This document shows positions 10,748-21,706 of a stretch of DNA of 48,820 nt, piece by piece (position 1 is the stretch's first letter; each line of letters starts with the position of its first letter). The notes under the pieces were generated by a model. The model worked only from the letters and a program-made list of their open reading frames with translations. It was not told the origin of the DNA and made no database searches. Source of the DNA: Calocera cornea HHB12733. Lineage: Eukaryota; Basidiomycota; Dacrymycetes; Dacrymycetales; Dacrymycetaceae. Location: contig KV423917.1 in assembly GCA_001632435.1 (NCBI GenBank), positions 359,574 through 408,393 on the forward strand, written 5' to 3'. The position numbers and the translations under genes are program-made.

Positions 10748-11776
10748 TCAGAGGGCGGCGGCGGCGGCGGCACCAGCCGGGGTGACCGCCTCCGCTCCGC
10801 CCAGCCCGCCCAGCCCTACCGGTGCCCGCGGCCCAGCGACGTCCCTCCTGCTATACGCCTCCTTATTGAACTGTGCCGAGATGGGGGAAATGGGCAGGTT
10901 GGGCGGGAGCGTCGGTATGGACACTGGGGTCATTGGGTGCCTGGGGCTGCGCGGGGCGTGCGGCACCTGCGCGTGGCCTGAGATCCTGGGTGAAGCTGTG
11001 TGCGGCGCCAGACCCGAGCTTGAGCCGGAGCCCGAGTCGGTGGTGGGATTGGAGCTGGAGTTGGAGCGGGCGATGTGCGCGCGCAGGAGGGCCGAGATGG
11101 GTGCGGGGGCGATGTCGGGGTTCGATGTGCGGGGCGCGAGGGCGAGCGGCTGGGGCCTGTTGGCGCGCCGGAGGGACTGGGAGATTGGGGGGGTTGGGAG
11201 CGCCTGCGAAGAACGGGGGAAGTGAGTAAGGGTGTAGATAAGCTTTGCGAGGCGCGCAGGGGGACACACCTTCTCGGCCGCCTTGTTGGCTTTGTCGATG
11301 TTGATCGAGGGGACGCCGGTGCCGCGCTGCGCACCCAGCCGGATCAGTATGCGTGACCAGGATGACGGGCAAGTGGGAAGGGGACGCACGCCCTGGTACG
11401 GTGCGAACCTGTGCCTGCCTGCGTTCTCCTTGCTCGCGGAGCCCGAGGGGGAGCGGGAGGCCTTGCGGACGCGGGGGTGGTGGGGGTGGTCTGAGTCGAG
11501 CGGGCGTGTGGCGGGGATGACGGGGCTGGCGCGGGTGGAGCGGGAGGAGGTGGTGCTCCGCGTGTCGGACGCGGCGTCCTCGTCGATCACGGGCTGGGGG
11601 TTGCGCCATGCGCTTGCTGCGCCCGAGAGGGATGAGGAGGAGGAGGAGGAGGATGAGCTGGACATGGACGTAGGCGTGGGTAGGGAGAGTGTGGACGCGC
11701 GGGTGTGGTCTTCTGGGTGGCCGAGGGACTCCATGAGCTGGGGGAAGGAGGGGAGGGATTCGGTGACAGCGAGCAT
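10748..11776 (-). CDS. Ser/Pro-rich protein of unknown function
   Basis: Three exons: complement(join(10748..11203,11270..11326,11390..11776)), 299 aa, both introns phase 0 and GT-AG. The N-terminus MLAVTESLPSFPQLMESLGHP may be a short conserved element. A poly-Ser run of 11 follows near residue 40, then basic Ser-rich sequence. The 19-residue middle exon reads RGTGVPSINIDKANKAAEK and looks more conserved than its surroundings. The C-terminal half is Pro/Ser-rich and ends in poly-Ala. No signal peptide or membrane span is seen. It is probably intrinsically disordered. Function and family are not recognised; a regulatory or scaffold protein is only a guess. Confidence 0.65.
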   Translation of the reverse strand: MLAVTESLPSFPQLMESLGHPEDHTRASTLSLPTPTSMSSSSSSSSSSSLSGAASAWRNPQPVIDEDAASDTRSTTSSRSTRASPVIPATRPLDSDHPHHPRVRKASRSPSGSASKENAGRHRFAPYQGVRPLPTCPSSWSRILIRLGAQRGTGVPSINIDKANKAAEKVCPPARLAKLIYTLTHFPRSSQALPTPPISQSLRRANRPQPLALAPRTSNPDIAPAPISALLRAHIARSNSSSNPTTDSGSGSSSGLAPHTASPRISGHAQVPHAPRSPRHPMTPVSIPTLPPNLPISPISAQFNKEAYSRRDVAGPRAPVGLGGLGGAEAVTPAGAAAAAAL

Positions 11777-12751
11777 TTATGGCGCGCTGGGGTGGCGCGT
11801 GGGAGGGGAGGGGAAGGGAGGGGGGCCTGAGCGGGGAGGTGGCGGGCAGGGACAGGGGCAGTTGCAGTTGCGATGCGCTGGACAGAAGGCGATGGCTGTG
11901 GGTTTGCGTGCGAGGGTCGAGCAGCGTGAACACAGCGAGCGGGAACGAGAGAGGAGGAGGGAGAAGGGGAGGCGACCAAGTGCCGTGCAGGGTGTTCAAA
12001 TACGGCCCCTTGTCCCCGTGTGCGTCTCTGTGGATGTGGATATAATGGGCGAATGGAAAGCGCAACTCGAAGAGATGGGAAACGGCACCGCGCTGCGACG
12101 GCGACGGGTGGCGCGCGCCTGAACCTGAAGCTTGCACGGGGCGCTGGGCCCGTCGTCAAGGTGAGCCCACGACCAGGCTGCTTCCGAGTCCGCATCATCT
12201 CAACCCTCAGATGCATCATGTGCATGCCCCATCACCATCCCACTCAGCACCCATCATCACCGTGACCGATCCACGCAACACTGGCCTATTCCACCACACC
12301 CATCAACCACAGCACAGTCCTTTCCATGTACCATGAGACGACCTCGCTATCGCTATTCGCGGCCCTAGAACAGCGACACAACCACATTCCACATAGAACA
12401 GCACATCCATGACAATAATCATGACATAACAGGGGACAACTACAGCAACTAAGTCTCCCAGGCCACCGTCGCCCGTCGCCCGTCTCCAGCTCCACCTTCC
12501 ATATTCCATATTCCAGATCCTGCAGTCCCAAGCAAGCATCGGAGCGCCCTCCGACTGCCCATAGAAAAACGCAAGTGCGACGAGAACAAAAGCCAGCCCG
12601 AAAGCCCCCGGGACCGCCGGGCGGCAACAACACGCCTTGTCTTCGATACACAATGCCGTACGCCGGTGCCGAGTCCCGGCGGCGGCCGTCCGCGTCCGCG
12701 TCCGCGTCCCCATCCCATCCCACCCCGTCCCCAATGATCCCCAAGCAGCGG
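11777..12751. other. Intergenic region upstream of the Ser/Pro-rich gene
   Basis: About 1 kb between two minus-strand genes. It should contain the promoter of the Ser/Pro-rich gene (purine-rich tracts at 11790-11970) and the 3' UTR of the cystinosin gene. The overlapping open frames here show no motifs. Confidence 0.55.
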
Positions 12752-14244
12752 CTACGCCCGCAACAAAGGCGTCTGTTCCGTCCGCTCCTGTTCGTCGTCA
12801 TGTGGATGTCTCTCAGTCGCCCCTCCCACCACCCCCTGCCCCTCCGCGCCCAGCTCCGCTGATGCTGATGCTGGTGGCGCCCCAATCTCCGCGTCCGGCT
12901 TCTCCCGCGCATGCCGGTAGAGCACGTAGTGCTGCACCATGAATAGGACGTCGAACAGGATTGAGAGGAGGGAGAGGCCGCTGTGGGGAGCCAGTCATTG
13001 CATCAGTATCGGTATCGGTATAAGTATCAGATCAGCGTATAACATCGGCAACAGGAGGATGATCAAGATGAGATCGCATCATCATCCAGAACCGCAATGG
13101 CCGCAACGGCAGCACGGGCAATGACGTGATTCTGGGAGATCGTGTGGCGAAGGAAGGAATCGACGCGAGCAAGGCAAGGCAGGAAAGAGGCTCACAATTT
13201 CACCGGGTTGCCCGTGACGCTCGTCCAGTCCTGGGCGAGCCACGAGTCCAAGAACAGCTGGGCCCTACACGTCCGTAAATCCTAGTCCTAATCCCATTGC
13301 CGTGTCCGGCAGGGCAAGGCACTCACAAGGAGAGGATCCCGCCGCTGAAGTCCTGCATACGGTGCGGTGGTTAGCCGGGGGGGAGGGGGGGGGGGGGCGG
13401 GGAGCGGGCGTACCAGGAGGATGTTGACGATGCTCCAGCCTACGGTGCTGCGCCGTTCGTAGTTGAGCCATGCCTGCCCAATGTCTATCAGAACCCTTTC
13501 CGCGCGCGCTCTGCCAGCCGGGGAACGACGCACCTGCGGCACATACTTGGCGATCGACACGTAGAGCTTGAAGTACGACAGGTGGTACAGGAAGGGCAGC
13601 ACTTTCTCGGCTGCGGCGAGCACGAGCGTGAGGTCCAAGATGCAGAATAGGGAGAAGGCCACGAGGAGGACGCGGTTGAAGTTGGAGAGGAGCTGGCCGG
13701 GGGCACGCTACCGAGGGGCGGGTCAGTGGGACTGGGGGACGGAAGGAGAGCGGAAGGGGCCGTACGGGGTACCAGAATGTCTGCAGGAGGGTGAACGTCG
13801 CCAGGGTGAACGCCTGCTTCGCATCAGCCCTCCCTCCTCCCTCTTCCCCTCACATAAAACCACGCACATGCACAGCGAACGCCACGTCGTTCCCCCGCAC
13901 CGAGCTGTCGTGCCCGCCATTACGCTCCCGGTACTGCTCACGGACAGAGGCGGAGAAGAACATGGCGCTCGTGAAGACGGCGTAGGAGCCGTGTCCGTAC
14001 ACGTTCAGCCAGGCAAAGTCCATCGACAGGCCGTCCACGCTGTGCGGTCAACCCATGGTCAGCTCCTGTTGGACTCGGGCTGCCGGCGCTCCGCTGGAGG
14101 CGCTGGAGCTGAGAGGGCACGGGGAAGGGGGACGCACCGCTTGCGCCGGTAGTTGAGCAGCACCTGGCCATAGAATGAGAAGCTCCAAAGGAAGAAGTAC
14201 GTCCAGCCTATGACGGCGGAGAGGACTTCTAGCGGGGCGAGCAT
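12752..14244 (-). CDS. Cystinosin-like PQ-loop lysosomal/vacuolar transporter
   Basis: Eight exons: complement(join(12752..12980,13196..13264,13327..13352,13414..13473,13534..13707,13766..13813,13868..14039,14138..14244)), 294 aa. Seven hydrophobic segments. The first loop region reads SFSFYGQVLLNYRRKRVDGLSMDFAWLN in pieces (about 21-46) and matches cystinosin except that Gly26 replaces the Pro of the first PQ motif. The second motif is intact (YVPQAWLNYERRSTVGWS, 164-181) and is followed by LLDFSGG with Asp188 at the position of the proton-coupling Asp of human cystinosin. The acidic C-terminal tail ends TEQTPLLRA, where the LL could be a vacuolar sorting signal. Expected role: proton-driven export of cystine from the vacuole. 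The last intron is unusually long (215 nt) and carries GTATCG/GTATAA-like repeats. Confidence 0.9.
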
Positions 14245-14592
14245 AGTGCACTCTAGTCTCCTGCACTACTTCCTTCTGCCGGGATTTCTACGGGCTGCAC
14301 TGGCGGTTGCGGTCGCGGTCGCGGTTGCACGGGTGGGGTGTCGCTGGTGGGCGGGGGAGTGGGAGTGGGAGGGCGGTAGAGTTTGGCCATCTGGGCTCTG
14401 TCTGGGTGGATAGGTGAGCCTGCTGGGAGGCGCCCGATGGCGCGACCGCGATCCCGCGCCCTCCCATCTCAGGGTGGCGCGCCCTGACCATGCAACCGTT
14501 CATAATTTTCGCCACCCTCTGGTGTCAACCACCAGCGCGTCTCTCCTTCCCGCCCAACGTCGAAGTCCGAAGTACCAAGTACACACCATACC
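14245..14592. promoter_or_regulatory. Divergent promoter, cystinosin-like / RPB12
   Basis: The 348 bp between the two divergent ATGs must carry both promoters. No clear TATA box is seen. A GGTCGCGGTC-type short repeat lies near 14307-14320 and a pyrimidine-rich stretch precedes the RPB12 ATG. Confidence 0.55.
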
Positions 14593-14986
14593 ATGGACCA
14601 GGGCGACCCCAACCGGCAAGCGCGCGCCGAGGCGCACCAAGAGCAGATCCAGCGCGAGCGGGCCGAGCTCGAGTACCTCTGCGCGGACTGCGGGGCGAAG
14701 AACCATATCTTGCCCCGGCAGCCGATCAAGTGCATGGAGTGCGGGCATAGGATTATGGTGCGTCTCTCTGTCCTATAGCTGCTGTTGGTGTGATGGGAAG
14801 CTGACTCGTGGGGAGTAGTATAAGAAGAGGACAAAGAAGAGTGAGTGCTATCTGCTCCCAGAGGAGGATGAGCTGACATGAGCGACCTTGCGTTCGATGA
14901 CTTAGTGGTACGTCCTCTCCCTCCCTCCCACACCTCGTTTCTGCCAGATGCTAATTCAATTCCAGGTGCAATTCGAGGCCCGATAG
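14593..14986 (+). CDS. RPB12: RNA polymerase I/II/III subunit RPABC4 (Rpb12)
   Basis: Modelled as join(14593..14757,14819..14840,14906..14907,14966..14986), 69 aa. The zinc ribbon is C30-x2-C33 ... C47-x2-C50 (YLCADCG and IKCMECGHRIM), followed by YKKRTKK and the invariant C-terminus MVQFEAR. To reach VQFEAR in frame from the exon ending AAG-AAG-A, two bases are needed. The only GT-AG solution I find is a 2-nt exon TG at 14906-14907 flanked by CTTAG and GTACGT, giving an ATG codon (Met, as in other fungal Rpb12 proteins). Direct joining to the last exon would destroy the conserved end. The subunit is shared by all three nuclear RNA polymerases and helps assemble the Rpb2-Rpb3 interface. Confidence 0.9.
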
Positions 14987-16084
14987 AGCCTCCCGCTGTC
15001 GCACGACCGGGTTTATAGCCCACGCTTGTCGGCGATCGTCGTCCCTGTCGACTCGACTTCGACCTCGCCATCCCTTTCCTTGGTTGCTACCTCGGCTTAC
15101 ACATCCATGTTTGTACTTCATACACTGAACGCTAATTGTACGACGTTATGTCTTTTCACGTGATAGGCTGGGCGGTGGGTCGAACGGTACTCTACATGCT
15201 GATTCTCGTCGGTGTGGAGCCCCGCTTTCTCGTCAGCTGCACTCTCGGTCTCGGCGCACTCGCGGATGGCCTCGAGCCTCGAGCTGCCATGGGTTTGTCT
15301 ATGCACCGCCGCAGAGGCAGACACCGAACAGTAGAGAACGCCTACACAACTATCGCAGACCAAATCTGACAACTTGAACCGGCCCCTACTTCGAGTCCGA
15401 CCCTACCGGCGCCCGATGTGCCACCTTCTCAGGTTAGTACGCCAACCGCAGCCACGCCTGGCTGTCCCGCCAGGCACAACAATCACGATCCCACCCCAGA
15501 GAGTCATGGGAGCGGTACTACGGCACCGAGCTGTCAGGTGCCCCGGCCGCGGCGCAGCCGGCTGTTCCACGTCGAGTCGGGGATGCACCAACGCGCGTCG
15601 ACGTAAGCGGGCTGAGGTTTTACGACGCGTCGGTCTGCGCATCCTGTACTGCCCTAGTCGTTCGTCCCGGCTTGGCACCCGAGGATTGTGCTCAGCTCGG
15701 CGCCGCCTCCCGCCGGGGTAACCGCCGCTGACTTGCAGACCGCGCCCTCGCGAGCCGTGGGGGATCATGTTTCATTAGTAGTCACTGTCCAGACCCTTTC
15801 CAAATGTAATGCAAATGCGCAGACGTCATAGCAGTTCATCACACCCCGTTGCTGCGCCACCGGCCCCGGGCAACAGAAGAAGCGAAGCGTAAATGCGCGT
15901 CGGTCGGCCAAGAAATCATCCATCGCTGCTGCACCGCACCTCCTTCGTGCCAACCACCATACCCCCTCCCCCTGCGCATCCAAGCACACACCGGCTCATA
16001 AGCCTGTCAGGCTGATCATAACTTGTTCTTGGCTGCATACAAACGCGCGTACAACGAGCTAGTACCCTCGGGAACAATCGAGCA
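14987..16084. other. Intergenic, no gene seen
   Basis: About 1.1 kb between RPB12 and the sterol acyltransferase gene. Open frames at 15374-15721 (+) and 15403-15768 (-) are antisense to each other and lack motifs. The right part should contain the acyltransferase promoter; no TATA box is obvious. Confidence 0.55.
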
Positions 16085-18288
16085 ATGAGCAAGCCATTGC
16101 ACGGAACTGAGTGCGCTGTTCTGGCTGCGCAGGGGAGAGAGAGAGAGAGCTGACGAGCTGCGCAGGCTGTCCTCAGTGCCCGTCATCCAAGTGTCCGACG
16201 AGCCGCCCAAGGAGAACGGCCATGCGCACCACTCCCGCACCACGCCCCCAGCGGCACAGGGGCACACGGACGTGCGCATGGCGGCCATCTCCTCCAAGGG
16301 CAGCAAGATCGAGACTGCAGAGGGGACGATCCATGTGCAGCCGTTCCGGCCGCGCGGGTCGAAGCACCTGCGCGCCGTCGTCAGCTTCACACCGAGGATA
16401 TCGGCGTTCGATAGGGAGAACGAGACGAGCGGGCAGGACCAGTTCAGGGGGTTCTACACCCTCTTCTGGATCGCCATGTTCCTGCTCATCCTGCGGACGT
16501 TCGTCACGAGGTGCGCACCCATACCCCACACCCACGGGCTTGAAAGAGCCCTGTGCTGACGCTGACACTGCCCGGTCCGGTCGCAGCTACGACCAAAATG
16601 GCTACCCGCTCTCCCTGGCGTTCGCCAGCCTCTTCTCCCGCGACGCAAAGACACTCGCACTCAGCGACGGCCTCATGGTCCTGAGCACGGGGCTCTGCGT
16701 GCCGTTCATGAAGGTCATCAAGCGCGGGTGGATCCCCTACTGGCCCGTGGGCGCTCTGCTCCAGTATTTCTGGCTCACGCTCACTATGGTCGGCGCGATT
16801 ATGTGGACGTTCAACCGGTGAGTGCAGTCCCTCCGTCGACGTGAGGTGGAAGAGATGGCTGATGGGGTTTGGCAGGCAATGGCCTTGGGTGCAATCTGGC
16901 TTCCTCACCCTTCACGCGATGGTCCTGTGCATGAAGACGCACTCGTACCTGGCCGTGAACGGCTACCTGTCTGACGTGCACCTGCAGGCAGAGAAGCTCG
17001 AGAAGCGGCTGCGCGCGGCGTGTGAAGCGGAGGGCGGCGGGTGGGAGAAGGCGATGGAGGACGCGGCGCGGGTGCGCGAGAAGCACGAGACGAGCACCGA
17101 GGGCTCGCCCGTTGGCACGCCTGCGCTCGTTCCCGAGGGGGCGACGACCAAGGGGTATGCGGGCGGGAACCCAATTGCCGAGGGTCTTCGCCCGCGCCTC
17201 ATGGCCGTCGTCGAGGGCACCCCGGCCGCCTCGCGCGCGGCGACCCCGCCGGCCGAGACGTCCAAGCTGGAGAAGAAGGCGTACTTCCCGCCGATCGAGC
17301 CGCACCAGCACCCATTGGCGGACCACCCGAGCGAGAAGATCGCGCAGCTCGCTGAGGAGCTTGGCTCGCTCGAGCAGGAGCTGACGAGCGTCGGCCCGCG
17401 GCGCGTGCGCTGGCCAGCCAACGTCACCTTTGTCAATTTCGCAGACTATATGCTCATCCCGACCCTCGTGTACGAGCTCGAGTACCCGCGCACGGACCGC
17501 ATCCGCCCAATCTACCTCTTCGAAAAGGTCGTCGCGACGTTCGGCACCTTCACCCTGCTCTACACGGTCACGGAGCACTACATCATGCCCCTGACGCCGC
17601 GGCCGGACCAGTCGTTCTTCCGCTCGCTCATCGACCTGGCGTTGCCATTCATGGTAAGCCCAAGCTTCCCCCCGCCGCCCCTCACTTGGCGCTGACACAC
17701 CCAAACAGCTCTGCTACATCATCCTCTTTTACCTCATCTTCGAGTGCATCTGTAACGGCTTTGCAGAGCTCTCCCGCTTCGCCGACCGGCAGTTCTACGA
17801 CGATTGGTAAGTGCCCTTCGCTTCCTCAGCACCCAACGCCGCGGTCCCTGATTGCGGCCCGCTGTGCCTACGTAGGTGGAACTCGGTCACGTGGGACGAG
17901 TTTGCGCGCAAGTGGAACAAGCCCGTCCACACCTTCCTCCTAAGGCATGTCTATGCGAGCTCGATCTCGAGCTACAAGATCTCCAAAACGAGCGCAATGT
18001 GGATCACCTTCCTCGTCTCGGCGGTCATGCACGAGCTCGTCATGGCCGTCGTGACCAAAAAGTTCCGGTGCGTACTTCGCCGCCACACTCGTGCACTCGG
18101 GGACGCGGCTGACGGGGCTCTCTGGCCGCAGGATGTACCTCTTCATGATGCAGATGTGCCAGATCCCAATGATCTTCCTCGGGCGCATCCCCGCCGTGCG
18201 CAGGAACAAGACCCTCGGCAACGTCGTCTTCTGGATGGGGCTCATGGCCGGCTTCCCCCTGCTGTGCGTCGCGTACGTCGCGTACTAG
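16085..18288 (+). CDS. ARE2: Sterol O-acyltransferase (MBOAT family)
   Basis: Seven exons: join(16085..16110,16166..16510,16587..16817,16876..17653,17709..17806,17876..18067,18132..18288), 608 aa. A short first exon (MSKPLHGTE) is needed because the long second exon has no ATG at its head. The protein has several hydrophobic spans, a long charged Ala/Glu-rich insert (about 230-375) and the diagnostic block FYDDWWN at 489-495 followed by WDEFARKWNKPVHTFLLRHVY. His545 in VMHELVM is the predicted catalytic residue. ARE/ACAT enzymes esterify sterols with acyl-CoA at the ER for storage in lipid droplets. The length and order of elements match yeast Are1/Are2. The first 26-nt exon is the least certain part. 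Confidence 0.92.
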
Positions 18289-19368
18289 AGCACGGGCCCT
18301 GGCGCATTTCATATGCCGTATCACTATTGCCTGTTTGAGAGCCGAGAGTTGAGAGTTGAGTTGGAGAGAAAAGGAGGGAAAGACCCGCAGCACGGATGTA
18401 CATTGTATTCATATCCCTATTCTAGTCACGTCTTGCTCAGTCTAGGATACCCTTATCGCATGCATCTTTTTGTATCATCTGTCGGACGTGTTCGGTCTCC
18501 GACGTTGGGCGCGGTGAGAGACAGCAGCATGGCGGCGAGAAGAGGGGTGGAGATGGTTGCGGCGAGAATAGAACAGTACAGTAGTGTATGTTTCGGAGGG
18601 CGAATCCCAGACAATTCAGTCGAGTCTGCAGGGTCTACAGGGACCGTCAGATGACAGGCGAGTAATTCTGTGAGCCTCAGCTTCCTAGGCAGCTTACAAC
18701 CCGGGTAAGGATTGCTAACCGCGCTGGTGGTGCTATAACGGGACTCAGTCAGCAGGTCGAATAACACTTCTCGTCAACCTGCTTAGGCCGTCCCGTTCCT
18801 TCGCTGATCGAGCGCCGTTGCGCCATCGTGCCTTTTGAACGCCAGAATACTGTACAGCGATGTCGCCGTGCGCGGGCGTGTGAACCCAGATTCCACGTTT
18901 GGCCACGATGACGAATCCGCCTAAGGAAGCGCGTGGCGTGGGGGGGCTTACCAAGCGCGCCTGCCCAGCGGTGGCTGAGCCCCGGTGCGCCGCACACGGC
19001 ACGAGCGCGATTCGGTGGGGAGTGCAAACCCACCGTCGCCGTTCCGGGCGCTCCGAGCGCAGACTGGGGCCGATCGAGCCCTTCGAATGGCCGGATAAGG
19101 AAACGCAGTCCCCACGCCGGTGTCAGCGGCGATGCGTCAGCGCTGCTCAGCGCTCAGCAAAGCCAGGGAGGGTGGGCTTGCGCTTCCCGATCGGGCACAC
19201 GCTCTCGACCGGGCTCGATCCTTTGCTTTAGGCAGCCGCTTCCCACACACTCGGGCAGCGCATATATAGCAGCGAGCAACCCCCGACTGGCCGCCCCTCA
19301 CCAGTCAACGCCCTTTCCTCTCCTCACCACCACACCCTAGACCTCCACCCTCTCCCAGTCCATCCACA
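18289..19368. other. Intergenic region with quinone reductase promoter
   Basis: About 1.1 kb. The left part is the acyltransferase 3' flank. The right end holds a TATA box and a long C/T-rich leader (CACC/CCTC runs) directly before the ATG at 19369, a common feature of strongly expressed fungal genes. No coding sequence is recognised. Confidence 0.6.
19263..19269 (+). promoter_or_regulatory. TATA box of the quinone reductase gene
   Basis: TATATAG stands about 106 nt upstream of the ATG at 19369 and just upstream of the pyrimidine-rich leader. Confidence 0.6.
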
Positions 19369-20449
19369 ATGCCGGCTAAGATCGCAGTCATCTACTACTC
19401 GTGAGTCGCAGCGCATACACTATGCCCGCGGTGCAGGTGGCTGACCAGGCCCTCGCCGCATAGGATGTACGGGCACATCAAGACGCTCGCGACCAAGGCT
19501 GCTGAGGCTGCCAAGGCCACCGGCGCCGAGGTCGACCTGCTCCAGTTCCCCGAGACCCTCTCGGACGACATCCTCGCCAAGATGCACTCTCCGCCCAAGG
19601 ACGCCGCCGTCCCCTTTGTTACCCCCACCGATCTGCCCAAGTACGATGGCATCATCTTCGCCTTCCCCACCCGTTACGGCCGCGCCGTCGCCCAGGTGTC
19701 CGCCTTCTTCGATGCCACCGGTTCCCTCTGGGCCACCGGCGCCCTCACCGGCAAGTTCGCCTCCACCATCACCTCGTCTGCGAGCCAGAACGGTGGCCAG
19801 GAGACCACCCACCTCACGACGTAAGTCTGCTCCCTGCTACGGCGCTATCAACGACATGCTGACCCGAGCGCCACAGCATCCCCTACTTCACCCACCAGGG
19901 CATGATCTACGTCCCCATCGGTTATGGCGACCAGGCCCTGCTCGGCCTGGGCGAGATCCACGGTGGCTCCCCGTGGGGCGCGTCGACGCTCGCGGCCGGT
20001 GATGGCTGTACGTCCCAACCTCCCCCATACATCCATGATTCGCAACTGACACCCGCACAGCCCGCCAGCCCAGCGAGCTCGAGACGGGCGTTGCCGCCTA
20101 CCAGGGCAAGTACTTCGCCGGGATCGTCAACACGTTCGTTGCCGGGAAGGCCGCCCAGTGAGCGTGGGTTAGCTAGAGAAATGTAAACAGTCCTGACCAT
20201 GAACATGTGCTCTTTGAATTCAATGCAATGCTCTGCCCGTGAAGACCAAAGACCGCTACGCTCGAAGTCCCCGCCTCGGCCCAAGCGAAGCCCGCCGCGG
20301 CCGAGCAACCGAAGAAGGAGGAGGGCGGGTACAACCTGGATCAGCACGCGCCTGCCGCCCCAGCCAAGCCTGCTGCGCCGGCCGCACCGAAGAAGGAGGA
20401 GGACGGCCCGCAAGAGCAGGCGGGGTGGAAGAAGTACCTCTGCTGCTGA
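19369..20449 (+). CDS. WrbA/Ycp4-type flavodoxin-like NAD(P)H:quinone oxidoreductase
   Basis: Modelled as join(19369..19400,19464..19820,19877..20007,20061..20157,20245..20449), 273 aa. The flavodoxin fold is clear: the FMN phosphate loop YYSMYGH at 9-15, FAFPTRYGRAVAQVSAFFD for the second FMN loop, and later YVPIGYGDQ and GGSPWGASTLAAGDG. Catalytic part ends AAYQGKYFAGIVNTFVAGKAAQ. If the last intron is retained, translation stops at 20161 after residue 206. If it is spliced (donor CA|GTGAGC, acceptor GTGAAG), a linker rich in Ala, Pro, Lys and Glu follows and ends WKKYLCC. Yeast Ycp4 has a comparable Cys-rich, palmitoylated tail, so a membrane-anchored form is likely. Role: two-electron reduction of quinones, useful in lignin or aromatic breakdown and oxidative stress. 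Confidence 0.88.
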
Positions 20450-21706
20450 TCACTCCTTTCAGCTGCACTGAACGACCCGACGATTCAAAAATGCCTGATC
20501 TCTCCACGTTGTATCTGCATGGCATGCTCTTCATTCATCTTCTGTTGTACAGCTCGGCGCTCGCCCGTCTAATACATGGATATATAGTTTCTGCCCTCCC
20601 CGGGGCATAGTTAATACCATTTTATTACTTTTCTCGGTTTCCGGACCCCGCGCCCTAGCCCGGGGGAGTCGATCACGGCAATGTGAAACACGGCCACGTC
20701 CCCGGATGGGAGATAATGTTCCCACGCTGGGAGGGAGCGTCCGTTCAGGGAAGGGAAGCCCCAGCGCGGATTAGCAATACTGCACAGTGACTTATTCACG
20801 CAATCGTCAGTGATCAGTTGCTGACTGCCGACTGCCGACAGCCGACCACCGAAGTGTTCGGCCAGCGTCGGCCAATGAGATTGATATTCGGGTAACGTGA
20901 CCGGACGCGAGCGCGGTCGGTGGTGCAGAAGATGGCCGTGATGGCTCGGGACTTTGGTCGCCTGGGTGCGTGCGGAGAACATGCCGGAGCCGAGGTCATT
21001 TATCTCCGACATTCCGGCTTGGGGCACATTCCAGTCCTCCTTCGGTACACTCTCGCTCAACCTCCTGGGCCTTCAGCTTTATCTGGCTCCAACGTCGGCC
21101 ACACAACCGCAAAAGCCAGCGTAACTGACACCATCTCCGTCTGCTCAACATCTCCTCACGTGGACGCCACGCCACCGCCATCAATGAACCGCGTGGGAAG
21201 CAGCTGACATCCGCCTCCGTCCCAGCTTCGCCCGACTACTTACGTCGCTTCAACATCGCCGGTGCCCGGCTCAGGGACCAACATCCCTGCGGCGCCTGCA
21301 GCAAGCAGCCAGGCTGGGCGCTGGTTTACCCTTGTGCAGCGGCTGTGTGCTCGTCTGCTGCGGCCAGCGACGACCTCGACCTCGACCTCGGCGCTACTAG
21401 TGTTACTCTTCGCTTCACCTGCCGCTGCTGCCGCTACTGAAGGGCCGGGCGGTTCCTTTCCTGGATTTGGGTGTTCAGTAGGGGATCGGCTGGGATCTTC
21501 TGTCGCGCGGTGCGACGGGTGGTAGCTGCACCCTCGTGCGAGGCACAAGGCTCGAGCTATTGCACATCACAAAGCTACCGAGGGGGATGCGGCGCCTCGC
21601 ACCACCATTGCCCCCTCACATCATCCCCTGCTTCCCGACCACCTTTCGCTACTCAACGACACCCGCGACCCCGGCCCCGACGCCAACCTAACCCGCCCAA
21701 CGCACG
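20450..21706. other. Intergenic, no gene seen
   Basis: About 1.25 kb between the quinone reductase 3' end and the modular Arg/Ser-rich gene. Only short overlapping open frames. CTGCCGACTGCCGACAGCC-like short direct repeats occur near 20823-20845. The promoter of the downstream gene should be here; no TATA box stands out. Confidence 0.55.

Noticed and set aside
10863..12225. Long His/Pro/Arg-rich minus-strand frames over the Ser/Pro-rich gene
   Set aside because: Out-of-frame shadows; the chosen frame gives phase-0 GT-AG introns and a clean ATG.
19369..20161. Annotating the quinone reductase as ending at 20161 only
   Set aside because: The downstream 205 nt keep an open frame with composition and a Cys-Cys end like the Ycp4 tail, and a GT-AG intron joins it in frame, so the longer form is listed and the short form kept as an isoform.
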